Shown here piece after piece: positions 1 to 12,389 of a stretch of DNA of 64,000 nt. Source of the stretch: Sisyra terminalis (taxonomy: Eukaryota; Arthropoda; Insecta; Neuroptera; Sisyridae); contig OY292274.1 in assembly GCA_958496175.1 (NCBI GenBank), positions 42,914,630 to 42,978,629 on the forward strand. Direction: 5' to 3'. The position numbers and the translations under genes were made by a program. Every line of letters begins with the position of its first letter. Within the stretch, counting starts at the first letter, position 1. A model generated the notes under the pieces. It was given only the letters and a program-made list of their open reading frames with translations, was not told the origin of the DNA and did not search any database.

Positions 1-2239
1 ATACTTTTTGATAGAATTCTAGAAGTACCACGACAGTCATGGAATCTTATCTCATGAGTTTTTGTTTAATTTTACGGCAAATGTGTTTAAAACGTATACC
101 CGCGAAATTTGGACGACACTAATTACAAATATGAAAGAAATGAAGTTCATTATTGCAGTTTAGTTCGTCTGTGGATAATAAACCTTTACTTTTGGTAGAA
201 CTTTTGTCAAATTTCACGCAAAATAAATCCAAAACTCAAGCTTTGGGAATTTGGGAGTTACTGATTACATACATGAAATCCCTTGAATTAATCGATGTAC
301 CTCAGTGGCTCTCAAAACCATCACGTATGTGCTCATCGAATCATGAAAATAAATAAAGGAGGAACGGTCAAGCACACTGAGATGAAGGATGCTCTTGACG
401 TTTCTTTAAGGATTTTTAATTTAAGGGGAAAAAAATAGACGGTAAAAATTAAGGTAAAATGTTCTAGAAATGGAAGAATCTGGAAGTTTCATTTATCAAG
501 AAGAATATCTAAGACACTATAAAAGAGATTAACCGCAGGTGGATGAATCAACTAACAGTTAAAAATCAGTTATAGTTGGTAAATGAATCAGTTATTAATC
601 TGTTACAAGTTAAATGGTGAAATGAACGATTTTTGTAAGTAAATAAATAAGTATATTGTGTAAACTTTTCCGTAATAAAATAATTGTGTCGTTGTTGTAT
701 ATCCAGAAAAATAAATAAAAGTTAAAAACGTAACATTATCAAAAAATATAAACAAATATTTGTTTATCAGATACTAATTCAATTTTCTGGTATTTTTAAT
801 TTTCCAAAGATATAAATTGAGTAACAAGTGATATGTTTCAAATCTCCAAACTTCACACAGGTGGCTACAGAAAAGTAAATAAAACTACCTCATAAAAGTA
901 CGGAACGACGACGAACGAAATCGGTGATCCAAAATCAAAAGATAATACAAACATTTGCTTAAACGTAATAAAATGTTCACAATGTTTAAACAGAAATTTA
1001 GATTCGTGTCAAATAATTTAACTTAGTTTTGTACTGCAAACGAATGATGAGTTTCCACCTGCAACTTTCTGGCAGACGATTGAATTATCAGTTTTTGGAT
1101 AAAAACTGTACACTGCAAAATAAAAGTGTAACTAAAGAGAAAGCTCATTCGAAAATCGGTGGTTTAAAAGTTAGTCATTTGAGGTGATCAATAGGTTTTA
1201 ATTTTCATTGTTCTTAACAAATCTCTTAGTAGTTGAAGTTCTAGTTTGGTTTTCCTCTTTGGTCTATATTTTACAGTTGCAGTTTTTTGTAGATGAACGT
1301 AATTTCTTCACACAATACTATTTTTATTTTAGTTCCCATGATTTTTAGATCAATGATCTTACTATGACCACATTAAGTTTTCAGATTTTTCATTCCTATA
1401 CCCTTATACCATCTGTTTAGACCATTGTTACTCATGCAAAATGAGATATCCTCTGTATTAATATATTTACCTTAATAAGTTTCAAATTATTTAAGACCTT
1501 TCTTTTTCAATTAAAATAACGATTTTTAATCTGGGACCAGTCTGGGCTCAAGTAATAAAAATATATTATTTACATTACCACACCGTAGGGAATGAAGTAT
1601 TTAAATGAACGTCGAAGTACAAAAAAATGGCTTTATTAAGCATATTACGAAATTCTAATTTCTGCTACAAAAACAACGACAAATAACTATAATTTTACCA
1701 GTTCTTTTTCGAAATTTCAATTTATTTGATTTTAAAACGCTAATTCAAATTAAAATGCTCTTTTAACCTTTGAACAGCCATTAACAAAAGAATTGAACCA
1801 CTGGTAAAGCACTTTAGTTTTTATGGTCAATTACAAGTAAGTACCAAAGATATGAAAAGACCTTTTTCTTGGATTACAAAAAAAAATACTTACTTATTGC
1901 ACATACTTCGCAGTTTACAATAATAATACATTTATTTTTCCTTGATTGTTACATTTATTTTCCTTATGAGTTAAAAAACTATATTTCAGAATGGTAAAAT
2001 CGATGTAAAAAAATTAAATCTCTCATGGGCTTAGATTTACATTATAAAAAGTTACATGGTACAGAATATTCCAGCAAAAAAAAATATTAGAAGATAAACT
2101 CGAGATATTTAATTGGCAAATAAGCTAAACTATTTACTAGAAAAATATTCTTTACGTAAGATTTTAGCTAAATCTTTTTTTAAGTTACAATTTTAACTGA
2201 ATGTTTAATAATTTTGACAGTATTTTTCACTGCCGTTTT
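1..2239. other. AT-rich DNA, no gene seen
   Basis: Only short frames without domains or splice context occur here. No repeat with clear ends was found. Confidence 0.5.
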
Positions 2240-2650
2240 TATGACATTAAACACAAGCTATGGGTCTGTGAGTAGTGTTCTGAATCCTTGACGGGCAAGA
2301 GCATCGCCACTTTCATTACCCTTATAACCTAGAACCTACCCCAAAATGACTCTAGTTCTGGTAGTCAGGTTTGTATAGGTTTTCGTACACTTCCAACACT
2401 TTAAATTAGTGCACTCAATTTACTTCTTGATCTTGATTATCGATGAATATATGGAGCATACTATTACCTTATTCATAGTACACTTCTACAATATTCAGTA
2501 AGAGAATCAGCTCTGCTTGAACATAATTCACACAAAATTCTACTAATTTGATTTGATGATTTGTAAATCATTTGGCTGACAGCAAATCTTAATTTAATTA
2601 TGATCAATAGTTTGTCAGAATCTAAACTAACTACTATACCACTTTTACTG
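2240..2650 (-). mobile_element. LINE relic: RNase H region
   Basis: On the minus strand one frame reads VLGYKGNESGDALARQGF (about 2337..2284), matching the RNase H signature V-G-H-x-G-x-x-GNExAD-x-LA of non-LTR retrotransposons. Further 5' (about 2530) another frame gives NYVQAELILLLN, like the FQAEL-x-AI block. Stops and frameshifts show it is dead. The clade is probably I, R1 or a related RNase H-bearing LINE. Confidence 0.5.
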
Positions 2651-4499
2651 CTGTTTTTTCATGAATCATAAATTGAATAAAGGAACATGCATATGCGTCG
2701 TATTTACAAACTTATAATATCAATGATTGATATGACATAAATTACTTTTCATTTTTAAAATTGATTTACATATAATTGAAATATATTTGTTAATTTATAG
2801 AAAAAATTATGATTTTTGGCTCTTTTATTTATTAGACATAACCATTATCCAAATAAAATTCAAATTAGGTTATTAAGGGCTTCGTTGTTGTCGGATGTCC
2901 CACCATACCTCATCAATTTTTTAATTCCAAAATGGTAGGAAAAGTAATTCATTTATCTGTCTACCTATGTTACTCTGCAAAACATAAGCAATTAATTTAA
3001 CACTCATTTATTTTTTTTTTCTTTATGAATGTGTTTTACCTTTTTTGAGAAATAAAATTGATATTGTTCAAGATTAAATCATTAGAAGCCATAGAACCAT
3101 AATGAACCTATTACCTAATTAGCATTTACCGCTACCGCGGTTGAAAATATTTCTAGATCTCAATCAGGTGTTATGTAGTTCAAGGCACTTCTATCCACTG
3201 CCTTATTATTTCTTCTGCAATCAACAAAAAATACATCTCCCAAAACTGACAGCAATTTCAATTGATTTCTTATGAAAAAGGCAAACTTGCCCCAACAACT
3301 AGTTTATCCATCGATTTATACCGATACAATCACCGATTGTTAGTACTTAATTTTATTAATAAATTCTTTACGGTGTGGCTGCAATCCATTGCATATTATA
3401 CAAATAGTAATCGTTCACCCGATAAGCACAGTATTTCTCTAGATAGAATTATTATTTGATAAAAAATTCCGCCCGATTTCTACGCCAATACCGCTTCTGA
3501 GTAAAACTGGAACAGAGAATTTATTTAATGAAGTGCACTCGCAAGAATAGAACATGAAGAGATCTAAATATTTACAACTTCAATTAAAAGTGAGTACCTA
3601 CTTATCAAAAATAATTCTTTACTTTAATTCTAACAATTACGTGTCATAATTTAAATTGCAACAATGGAAAAAATAGTCGATTGAACAACCGTACAATTTC
3701 CTCCATTTCTTCGTTCAAAATCTAATTTCTAATCGTTGACAATCCAACGAGGAAAATATTTGGTCAATTAATTTTTATTTCCCATTTAATTATTGTATTT
3801 TTCAGTTAATGCTACCGTTTTCGATTGAGTTACTTTCGTTTTTCTGTGTTAATAATAGATTTTGCTCGCATACGTACCTTAAAAAGTAGGTCTGATTTAA
3901 TATTTATATGTTCATTTATATTGCAATCCAAACGAGATATTTTATTGGAAATGTGTTTCTAGCGTTAAAAATTCATTTTGTCACTACCACTAATTGTTTA
4001 CACACAGTTGAAATAATTAACGTTGAAATATTCAATTAAATAACAATTAAAATAATTGACGTCGAAATCTTACATTAATTAAAACTGGTGCTTAACGTTG
4101 GAACGCTGCACGTTTCCTCTTTCCATGCATTTGGAAATTGAAAAAAAAAAACGTTTGATTAAACCAAATGTCCTTGCTTTTATTAACCATTTACTGTTGC
4201 TGGAAGTTAAAAAAATATGTTAACTTTTTGTTTAAATACCAATAATAATATTAAAGAAATAACAGTTTATTTAAAATTTCAATTTGTTATAAGATTGAAA
4301 GGTTCATTATAATAATTGATCAGTTGTTTTGTGTATGTTTCTGTTAGGTACTTGTATAAAAGAAAATGCAAAAAAAAATATTTTTAAAAGTTGTAAAGGA
4401 GAAAATTAAAAGGTTCGCCGGTTTCGGTTTTTTGTCATTAATTGATTGTTTCAAACCTCCAATTAATAAGATTGATAGATTAGGAGATTTGGTAGTAGA
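2651..4499. other. AT-rich DNA between LINE relics, no gene seen
   Basis: It may include decayed LINE sequence connecting the two relics, but no readable frame was found. Confidence 0.4.
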
Positions 4500-5330
4500 T
4501 TGAAATGTACAAAATTAATCTAATATCCAGCGATACTTCGCACTGCTCCTTTTTCTTTCTGTAATCCAAGAGAATATAATCTACTGTTAATTCGTCCTCA
4601 CATTCCCACGTCCCGCCCGTTCACGGGTGATAACCGACTCTCAACCTGGAAAATACCACATTATCTCTTCTAATCAGGTAAGTGGACTATCCGGCAATAA
4701 TGATCTGATTTACTACAGCTATCTTGAATGGGTTTCTGGGTGATATGTCATCTCATTATGTCCAAATTCACATCTGACACACTTCAAACCCCGACACAAG
4801 TTGAACCTAGTTCATTTACATTCCGTGCGTGGTCCATGTATAACCAAAACCCAACCCATGTACGTTTTTTTCAATATTAACGCATATTATGCACAATTCA
4901 CACCCAAGACTTAATACCCAAATCTTTACTACTTCGTGCAGTGCGAAAGATAACAAGTCACCAACGTCTTTTCGATTTAGAACCGGAATTTGAGGATGAA
5001 GAAAGAATTATCTTTTAACACCTACTCAGCAAAAAAAGTGGAGCAAATGAAATTCCAGATGAGTTCATGACTAGTATCACATAATTCAGGAATTCCGCTT
5101 AACATTTTAATTAATTTGTCCACATTCTGATACCAAAAAAATATCCACATAGATAACACTAGTACCCCATAATCCACGCAACTGTATCGCAAGCACAGCT
5201 CAATCGGTTCAATCTACGTGAAATATTCTAGAACTGAAGTGACCGTGGAATGGGTTTAATATAAGCCACTCCGTCTTAAACAGCAGCTTACAAAATAGTC
5301 CACGCTTGGGGCTACGCATGGGGTGTATGT
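4500..5330 (-). mobile_element. LINE relic: RT/RNase H C-terminal region
   Basis: Minus-strand frames give SRLRVGYHP followed by ECEDELTVDYILLDYRKK (about 4690..4560). This matches the LRIGHT..C..C..LTVxHILLxC tail found after RNase H in I/R1/Jockey-like elements. Upstream, RYSCVDYGVLVLS resembles the LDYG block. Many stops and frame changes mean this is a heavily decayed copy. Boundaries are approximate. Confidence 0.38.
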
Positions 5331-5580
5331 GCTGGGTCCAATTTGCTCAATTTTTTGATCTGTCCTTTTCGTAGCTTTTTTTATGTTACGTCTGTCTCGT
5401 TTCCTTCAATACCTTGATATCCTGGAATCGAATTTAATTTGTTCACTGTTAAACATATTATATTGTCAAACGTATATAATATTAACGTTTGATCGGCTTG
5501 GATTTGATCAATGCTTCATTTTCAGAATTTTCCCGCAACCTAATAAGAGATTTAACACATTAATGTTGTTATTTTTATTT

Positions 5581-5734
5581 ATCACCACCTTATAACTGGC
5601 AAGATTTTTAGCGCCTGTAGGGTTAATAAGAACCCGGAAATCTAGAAATGTTGAAATTTACTTGATTCAAGAATCGAACCCAACAACTACTAGTCTTAAA
5701 GCGCCCACCTTGACCACTCAGTAATCAGTAGGCT
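5581..5734 (-). repeat. tRNA-derived SINE, copy 1
   Basis: Read on the minus strand it starts GCCTACTGATTACTGAGTGG, carries a box B-like GGGTTCGATTC and the family's body ending in a TTATAAGG-type tail. It is the most diverged of the five copies in this window. Confidence 0.65.
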
Positions 5735-6656
5735 ACATTAATGTATACACACAATTTTGAGCTCTTTGTGCCTTAATTAAAATGTACATGTTAGGTATAT
5801 GATGTATAACCTTAATGTATTTGTTATATGTTTATATATATGTAAAATTTAACTCTTGTTCATGGATTAGCTAGGATTTCACTCATTTTATCTAATGGAT
5901 AATTTAGCGAATTGTGCGTTATATACAAACTGTAATGAATTTACTATTTTTGAATAACACATATTTAACTGCTTTTTGGGCCGAGTGCATATCTTCAGTT
6001 TTTTTAACAAACCTTATAATGTAATGAAATGCATGTATTTTCTAATATCTCTTTTCAATCATCAGAAAACTTATCGGCTAGTTCCTTTGCTTAATTTTTT
6101 AAATCTTTTGTATCAATCATATTCAAATTTACTAGTAGGTATATCAAAGGAATATAAGTTTACACAATGGGGTTGCGAAATTAGCCCCCTCCTATTTTCA
6201 TTATTAGCCAAGAAATTTGATAAAAAGTCACGTACCTTTTCTAGGTTCTTTAATTATTTAAAAATGTTCTCTTCGTATTTTTCTCAAAAGAAAATCTTTT
6301 GAAGATTTATTAATGTCTTAATTTACGATCCCATTTTCTTTTACTACCCGAAGCCATGGCTCCCCCAGCACTCACTACGCTACGCTATTGAGTTTACATA
6401 AAGAAAATTTCGGATCTTTTATAGCGAAACTAAAGAAAATCAATTTCTTATAAAAAAAATTTAATTTTTAATTTAAAAAAAAAAAATTAAACTTAATTTT
6501 AAATTTTATTCGTCTTTATACTGTTGGCGTCTTCAAAATTTGCCTTTTCTAAGATCATGCTGCACTGGGCCCAAGCCCCACGGCTGTAAGCCCAACGTTC
6601 CATTACTGCTAAGAATTAATATTTAAATAAATGTAAACTTCAAAAGAACAATTATT
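5735..6656. other. AT-rich DNA, possible undetermined repeat fragment near 6.35-6.6 kb
   Basis: A GC-richer passage (GGCCCAAGCCCCACGGCTGT at about 6567) flanked by poly-A/T runs looks repeat-like but cannot be assigned. The 108-codon plus ORF at 5976..6302 lacks any domain and is not called. Confidence 0.3.
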
Positions 6657-6664
6657 ATTATGAG

Positions 6665-7210
6665 TAGAAGTGAGCGTTATTTAACGTAACCAGTTACAGA
6701 AACTAGTTATGTGACGAGTAACCGAATAACTAGTTTTACATCAGATGAGAAACTAGTTATTTTTGGGAACACGTTACATTTGTGTTAACGTTATTGCTAG
6801 TGACTATGTACAACAACTAAACAAATAACCGAATCACTAAAAGAAGCGCACAGTATAACGTTTCTTTCGCATCACTAGTGTATAGAAGAGAGACATGCAG
6901 ATTTCAACTGAGGAGAGAATTTAAATATGAAAATAATTTCATTATTACTGATTATTACATTATAGCACATTATGGTATTAAATCCTAAGCCTGAACATAG
7001 CTACAAACACTCAAATAGTTATTTATTGTCGTTTCGTGTGTAACGTATGTAACTGTATAGTTGGTGGAGGTATTTATGTAAACAATCACAATAACTGAAA
7101 TAGTTACTAAAATAACTAGTTTCAAAAATAGCTAGTTTTGAAACAGGTTACGCCGACCAAGTAACTGGTTTCGTTACGTTTCTTGAAAAAAACGTAACGA
7201 CACACGTCTA
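6665..7210. mobile_element. non-autonomous hAT element (MITE) with perfect 8-bp TSD
   Basis: The 546-bp element begins TAGAAGTGAGCGTTA and its other end reads TAGACGTGTGTCGTTA on the opposite strand. The subterminal regions also match in inverted orientation (AACGTAACCAGTTAC / AACGAAACCAGTTAC, AACTAGTTAT). The flanks are identical ATTATGAG (6657..6664 and 7211..7218), an 8-bp duplication as expected for hAT. It has no transposase ORF. Confidence 0.85.
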
Positions 7211-7217
7211 ATTATGA

Positions 7218-7375
7218 GCCTACTGGTGGCTGAGTGGTCTAGGTGACCACTCCAAAACTGATAGGATTTGGATTCGATACTCGTATCAAACAAAATTTCG
7301 ATATTTCTCGATTACGAGTTTGTATTAACTCAAAAGCCGCTAAAGACTATAAAGTTATAAAGGTTATAAAGTGAC
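7218..7375 (+). repeat. tRNA-derived SINE, copy 2
   Basis: The copy starts GCCTACTGGTGGCTGAGTGG, containing box A (TGGCTGAGTGG). Box B-like GGATTCGATAC lies about 50 bp further on. The body contains ATTTCTCGATTACG and AACTCAAAAGCCGCTA, ending near GTTATAAAGTGACGG. Its first base overlaps the target duplication of the adjoining hAT element. Confidence 0.75.
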
Positions 7376-10054
7376 GGTAAACAACAATTAAAAAAACATT
7401 ATTACGAAATATGCTACAAAAAAGGTACACATTTAATGAAACAACGCCTAGTTACAATTTATTTTAGTCTCTAAAAAAAATGAATAATTATTTGGTAAAA
7501 ATTTTTAATTTAGAAACGAGATTCGTTTGGTAGCTTCAAATCATTGTTTAATCCTCCTGATATAATTTTCAATTCTCATCAAATTTCAATAGTTTTTACT
7601 TTGTCTGTCAATTTTACTGTTAAGTATGCATTATACATCTACCTACTAAAATGTGCTAAAATCATTTTTGTTTAAAATACTTGTCATGTAAATGTTACCT
7701 TACTGTATGTATATTTCTTCTATTATATAAACATTTTACAATCTTTGATTGGTTTTAGTTCTAAAAATCAATTTACAAAGAACTTAATTTTATAGTTGCA
7801 TTTTCTTTTACTTTAAATTGTTTTCATTTCATTTTAAAATGAATTTAACTTCATTGAAACTTTCGACTTCACGTTTGAAACAATCTTTAAGGAAACATCA
7901 AAAACATCATTCTATATTGCGATGAAACTGAAAATGAGTTTTCTATATAGAGAAAAAGCTTTTCAAGGAATTTTCTTGAAAGCAATATTCGCTATTTGAA
8001 GTTTAAGCTGTGAGTTTTAAATCGGCGTTTATACTTTTCTCTTCCAATTCTCAAGAATAACGCAACGTATAGTAAACTGACTTACATTAAATAAAAACTT
8101 TTGGTTTAAAAAATCTACAAAAAAAAAGAGTTACTTTGTAGTTCTTCAGACTTAGATAAGTCTTTATGAATTAATATCTGAATAAAAATTATTAATTTTA
8201 TAATGAACAAGGGTAAGATCACCATTCCATAAGTTAATCAGACTAGATTTAAACTTCCAAATGTACTCGAAATTTTTAGTTTAGAATAGTGGTTATACTA
8301 TAACTTACAAAGACGTTAATGGTTATATCCAAGGGGGTATAAAGTTATTATAATTACTAAATCTTTTAATAATTATAACAACTTATTTATAATTTAATTC
8401 ATAAGTTTATGACAAGCACATATTTAAATATAGAGATGTAAAATTAGAAAATTTGATATAGAAAAAAATATTAATTTTTTATAATTTATTTTTTATGTAT
8501 CTCTTAATCATAGAGACAACTTTTAGTAGGTAAAAAAGTTCAATTTTAAATTATCAATTAGTTTCTAACTTACAATATAGAAGCACTACAGGAAGGAGCT
8601 TTCAAAAATTGAAGTATTTTAACCTACTGGTACTTTCTATCCGAATTTCTTTTTTACATCAACGAAACTTTTACTCATATAGGCCTCTTTTACTCGCTCC
8701 CAGTGAAAACAAGCATTTGCACAATCGCAGAGGAAAACCTAAAGGAGAAAAAAGCAAATAGGTAAATAACATAAAGTTGGAAAGTTACACAAACCAATTC
8801 AATTATTTTTTTTGTTGAATTTTACTACCCCATATTGATTTTCGTTTAAATTATCCATTATCCAATGTACAGATTGATTGGGGAGCGAAGTATGTAAACA
8901 AGTAAATAAGGTTATTCGTCGATACGTTCAGATTGAATCATTCCCAAGATAATGAGATAAAAATAAATTTCTTATCGAGACAAGATTTTTACGCGTTTCT
9001 AAATATTAAGCATACAACTTCGGTTTATGTATAAACGACGAGGAAAATTTTTTCTGAATTAATTTTCTCTTTTAACAATCGGTTTCGATTTCCTTGAAAC
9101 TTTCCATCGACGACACGAGGCCTATAAATCTTTTCCAACTTGGAATATTACCTGTAATATGCAATGAATTAGTCGAAACCTTGACCGAAATCAATTCCAC
9201 CTTACAAAAATAGATAGCACGGAAATTCAACCATTTTCACGATTCTTTTTTTTTTATTATGACAATTATCGTAAATTATTGTCTTGTAAATTTGGGCTAT
9301 ACTTTCGATGTTTGAGCAATTTTTTTCGGTTGAATTTTGCGTTAAATATAGTAATTTCGATAAGTAGTTGCTTCTACTTATTACAACATTTATAAATTGT
9401 TTCCAATTGCCAATCACTTTTTGATGTCTTAAGAAAAATCTTACGGTAGTAGTTTTAGAAACGTATCCCGGTGTTATCGAAGTCCAATAATTAAAAAAGG
9501 CTTAATTATTAATGCATTATTTTACTCAAAACTATTAAATAAATTACATCTATCTACAAGATACTATTTCATATGATTTTGGTGATCAAAGTTTTCATTC
9601 TAATGTGAAATTTGGTTGGTTGTATAATTTCCAAATTTTGTAATCCAATTATACTTTAAACTAGTTTACGATTTTATTAAACCGCTTTTCATTTAGAGAA
9701 TTGAAGGAAATTAAATTAATCGTTAATTAATGACGTTAAGTTTATTTCTATATCTGAATCATTTTCTTGTTTATTTATAAATTTGCTGATGTCGTAAGCA
9801 TTATGAAAAATATAACTAAAAGAAATATATTATTAGTAAAAATAAAAGTTACCGTACTACGGAAAATAATGTTAAAGAGATTGGAAAAAATGATAATTTA
9901 TAAACATTAAATTACATGATTTATCATAATTTTCAAGCAGTTAAACACCAAATTAATGATAATTTTATATTTTTTATTTGCTTCTTATTCAGTAAGGCTC
10001 AATAATTAATATCCTCTAGGCCAAAGTTTAGATATCTGGGATTACGTCAGATAT
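7376..10054. other. AT-rich DNA, no gene seen
   Basis: No coding signal was found. The 71-codon minus ORF at 9202..9417 has no domain and ordinary AT-rich composition. Confidence 0.5.
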
Positions 10055-11085
10055 CAGTGATTCTTAACCTGGATTCAATCGAACCTCAGAGGTTCAGTGA
10101 GTTAGTCTTACGGGTTTAGCGTAGAGACGTTCCGATACCCATAAGGTATCGATACTGACTCATTCAAGTAGTACTCAAATTGCTTTTTGATACTACTCAT
10201 ATGGTACCCTTAAAGTGTCGATACTTACTTATATCTGGGGAGTGATTGATATTCCTTTTTTGTAACAAGTTTGAAAATAATAATCATAGATTTATTAATT
10301 ACTTATTAATTACAAGAAAAGGTATGAAATGAATCATCTCTTATTAATTCAAATTAATTACTTAATATATTTAAATTTAAAAAATACACAGAAAAACAAA
10401 TCACTTAAGTAAAGATCTCGGTTGCATCCAGATTGCCCAAAAACAGTAACTACTCCAGGTATTTTGGAAACTAATAGTTCCTTGTTTGTGACATTGTTGC
10501 ACCTGCTTTGGAAAATAAGCACTCACTTGGAACTGATGTCGCAATAACAATTAAATGCTGTAGATCAAACTTATACAACCAGGGAAATATTAATTTTATT
10601 TCATTCCATTCCACAAATGTGTTACTTTTGAGTGATACGATCAGATTGGATAAATAAACAGAAATTTGATTACCCTAATGCGTTTTTCCCGCTCTGAGAA
10701 GAATTTCAATCAATCTGACATGTTCACTAAGAAAGGTGTGTTCAGAAATTAAAATTTATAAATTAAAATTCGTTCAGTTTGATTCGATTCTATACCAACT
10801 ACTTTCGTTTCGTTAGTAGCTAGTATCGGAAGGTTTATATCGATGCTAAAAGTATTTGGTATTGAAACAAAAGTATCGAGTACATACTCGTATTTACTTG
10901 TATTTACTTCTATCGTAATGTCTCCTAGTTCCGCGGAGGCCAAGACACACCCCCAACTCATATGACCTATGTTTTGAATTTGTAAAAAAATATTTTTTCA
11001 AATATGAAGGATTCGTGAATGCGTATGGAGGTCATTAATGCGCACTAATGGGGGTCAGTACCTCCAACAAGGTTAAGAATCATTT
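10055..11085. mobile_element. hAT element remnant interrupted by a second hAT
   Basis: The left end CAGTGATTCTTAACCTGG and the right end GGTTAAGAATCATTT form hAT-type terminal inverted repeats. About 65 bp of left and 160 bp of right sequence flank an inserted element at 10122..10927. Flanking octamers no longer match, so age or end placement is uncertain. Confidence 0.6.
10122..10927 (-). mobile_element. internally deleted hAT element with transposase C-terminus
   Basis: The minus strand reads ATSVPSECLFSKAGATMSQT (about 10539..10480), then RNY-stop-FPKYLE-stop-LLFLGNLDA. This is the dimerisation-domain signature of hAT transposases (PATS-x-x-SERxFSxAG..RNRLxPxxVExLLFL). Ends read TAGAGACGTTCCGATA and, on the other strand, TAGGAGACATTACGATA. 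Flanking octamers GTTTAGCG and GTTCCGCG match at 6 of 8. Two stops kill the frame, and the DDE core is missing. It lies inside another hAT remnant. Confidence 0.75.
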
Positions 11086-11139
11086 CCATACACAGATTTT
11101 TCGCCTAGACGGGATACATAGCTACCAAACCCAGGTTGC

Positions 11140-11375
11140 TTGGTAGATTTTGTTGGAACTATGGCAGTTACTAGGCAGGAACTCTCCTTAGTTCCTTGAT
11201 TGTAAGCTCGTCATTTATATAACCATATTAACGCCGATATGGACGTACGGTTTGCAGTTGTGGGGAAATCTAGTACCTTCGGTATAGAGAAAATCCTACT
11301 GATTCGATCATAAACACTTGAGCTCATTTTGAGTGAATACAGGTAGGTAGTTCATGGTAAATCATCAACTACAAT
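11140..11375 (+). mobile_element. Jockey-type LINE relic (RT C-terminal region)
   Basis: A single plus frame from 11165 reads QLLGRNSP-stop-FLDCKLVIYITI then LTPIWTYGLQLWGNLVPSV. It matches the WLLGRxSxLS..KLLIYKTILKPIWTYGIQLWG block of Jockey-clade reverse transcriptases. Further in, NTGR-stop-FMVNH fits the following LR-x-x-T-x-APWFVxN block. The relic is 5'- and 3'-truncated with several stops. Confidence 0.75.
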
Positions 11376-11395
11376 ATATATATATATATATATAT
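11374..11395. repeat. short AT dinucleotide repeat
   Basis: About eleven AT units lie just beyond the Jockey relic. Confidence 0.85.
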
Positions 11396-11927
11396 AAAGA
11401 TATTAACATCTCGGAAGAATTTTTGCCCCGTTTTTTTCGATAATTCTTATAGAATATGTTAATATTTATTAATTGAAAAGAAAAACCCCATAAAAATTTG
11501 AAAATTACTCCAATTTTTCCAAGATTTCGAAAAAAATCAATTGTTACAAAGAAAGAATACAATTATTACAAACATAAAACTTTTACATAACGTTTAAATT
11601 TAAAATATATCTGCACACAAATTGTGGGACGAGGTAACCTTATACAATATTGAACTAACTTTTGTTATTTGTTGATTGCTTTTATAGAAATTAATTTACA
11701 TAAAAAGGTTAAGTTTTTGGTTATTAAAAGTTGGATTCAGGTGCGAACTAGCTGCACTCACCATTAAATCAGCCTCGGCACTGGTAGTTGAAAAGTTAAA
11801 ATGTAATTTTCTCTTTTATTGTAGCCGGATGAATAATGAATTTGACATTGATTTACAACTCAATTACTTGATGAATCAAATAATTAATCATTTCTGATTT
11901 GAATGATTTTAAGTTTTGCGATTTCAG

Positions 11928-12329
11928 ATCTTTGGTGTTTTCCTCTCGATTTGGTCGATGAATTGTGAACGCGTAATTAGACAGCCGAATCCATTAGAGG
12001 TTGGCTTTGTGACGTTTTTTCTGAGTGATCATTTTCATCACGAATTTGAAAAGCTTCCCGGCCACGAGAACACCACTCAAATCGGAACGACTCACGACCT
12101 GGAATCGGGAGTGATTAATTTACATCATGTGGCCCATCATTTCGTCGCTTCAAGTCATCACGGTGGTGTGGTGCAGCAGCATCATCTCGTCCCGGTTTCG
12201 GCTGAGGGAAAACACGTTGTAATTGCATCCCATTTGAATGTGTACAGGAAACACCCGGGCGGGTATGGGGTTGGAAGCGACTCGGGAGGGCAAGGAGCGG
12301 GACACGGATTCCATTCGATTTTTACTTAA
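11928..12329 (+). CDS. terminal exon of a histidine-rich, probably secreted protein (partial)
   Basis: The acceptor ttttgcgatttcag precedes ATC TTT GGT at phase 0, and 133 codons run to TAA at 12327..12329. The first residues, IFGVFLSIWSMNCER, look like the hydrophobic half of a signal peptide. That is the common insect cuticle-gene design, where a tiny first exon supplies Met and a few residues. The mature part is rich in His pairs (LHHVAHHFVASSHH, QQHHLVP) and ends Gly-rich (GGYGVGSDSGGQGAGHG). Base composition is clearly GC-richer than the flanks. AATAAA occurs 23 nt past the stop. No domain is recognised; cuticular or metal-binding extracellular protein is only a guess. The first exon was not found: the region just upstream is filled with transposon relics. 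Confidence 0.62.
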   Translation: MFGVFLSIWSMNCERVIRQPNPLEVGFVTFFLSDHFHHEFEKLPGHENTTQIGTTHDLESGVINLHHVAHHFVASSHHGGVVQQHHLVPVSAEGKHVVIASHLNVYRKHPGGYGVGSDSGGQGAGHGFHSIFT

Positions 12330-12352
12330 TGTATTTACTTGTTCGAATTGTT

Positions 12353-12358
12353 AATAAA
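12353..12358 (+). terminator. polyadenylation signal AATAAA
   Basis: AATAAA starts 24 nt after the last base of the TAA of the histidine-rich exon and is followed by a short T/G-containing stretch. Its spacing suits a very short 3' UTR. Confidence 0.5.
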
Positions 12359-12389
12359 ACTTGTATAATACAAAAAAAAAGTTTGATAG

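Noticed and set aside
4528..4965. Possible terminal inverted repeat (GCAGTGCGAA motifs)
   Set aside because: Only about 13 bp match, and LINE C-terminal similarity explains the region better.
5976..6302. 108-codon plus ORF rich in Phe, Leu, Ser and Lys
   Set aside because: There is no domain, initiation context, splice signal or codon bias; such lengths arise by chance at this AT content.
7218..7290. Possible tRNA gene from box A/box B motifs
   Set aside because: The same module recurs with a common tail in five places and lacks a complete cloverleaf, so it is a SINE head.
11354..11362. ATG|GTAAAT as a possible one-codon first exon for the histidine-rich protein (phase 0 join to 11928)
   Set aside because: It lies inside the Jockey relic, in the degraded FVNH block, so the ATG-GT is best explained as LINE sequence.
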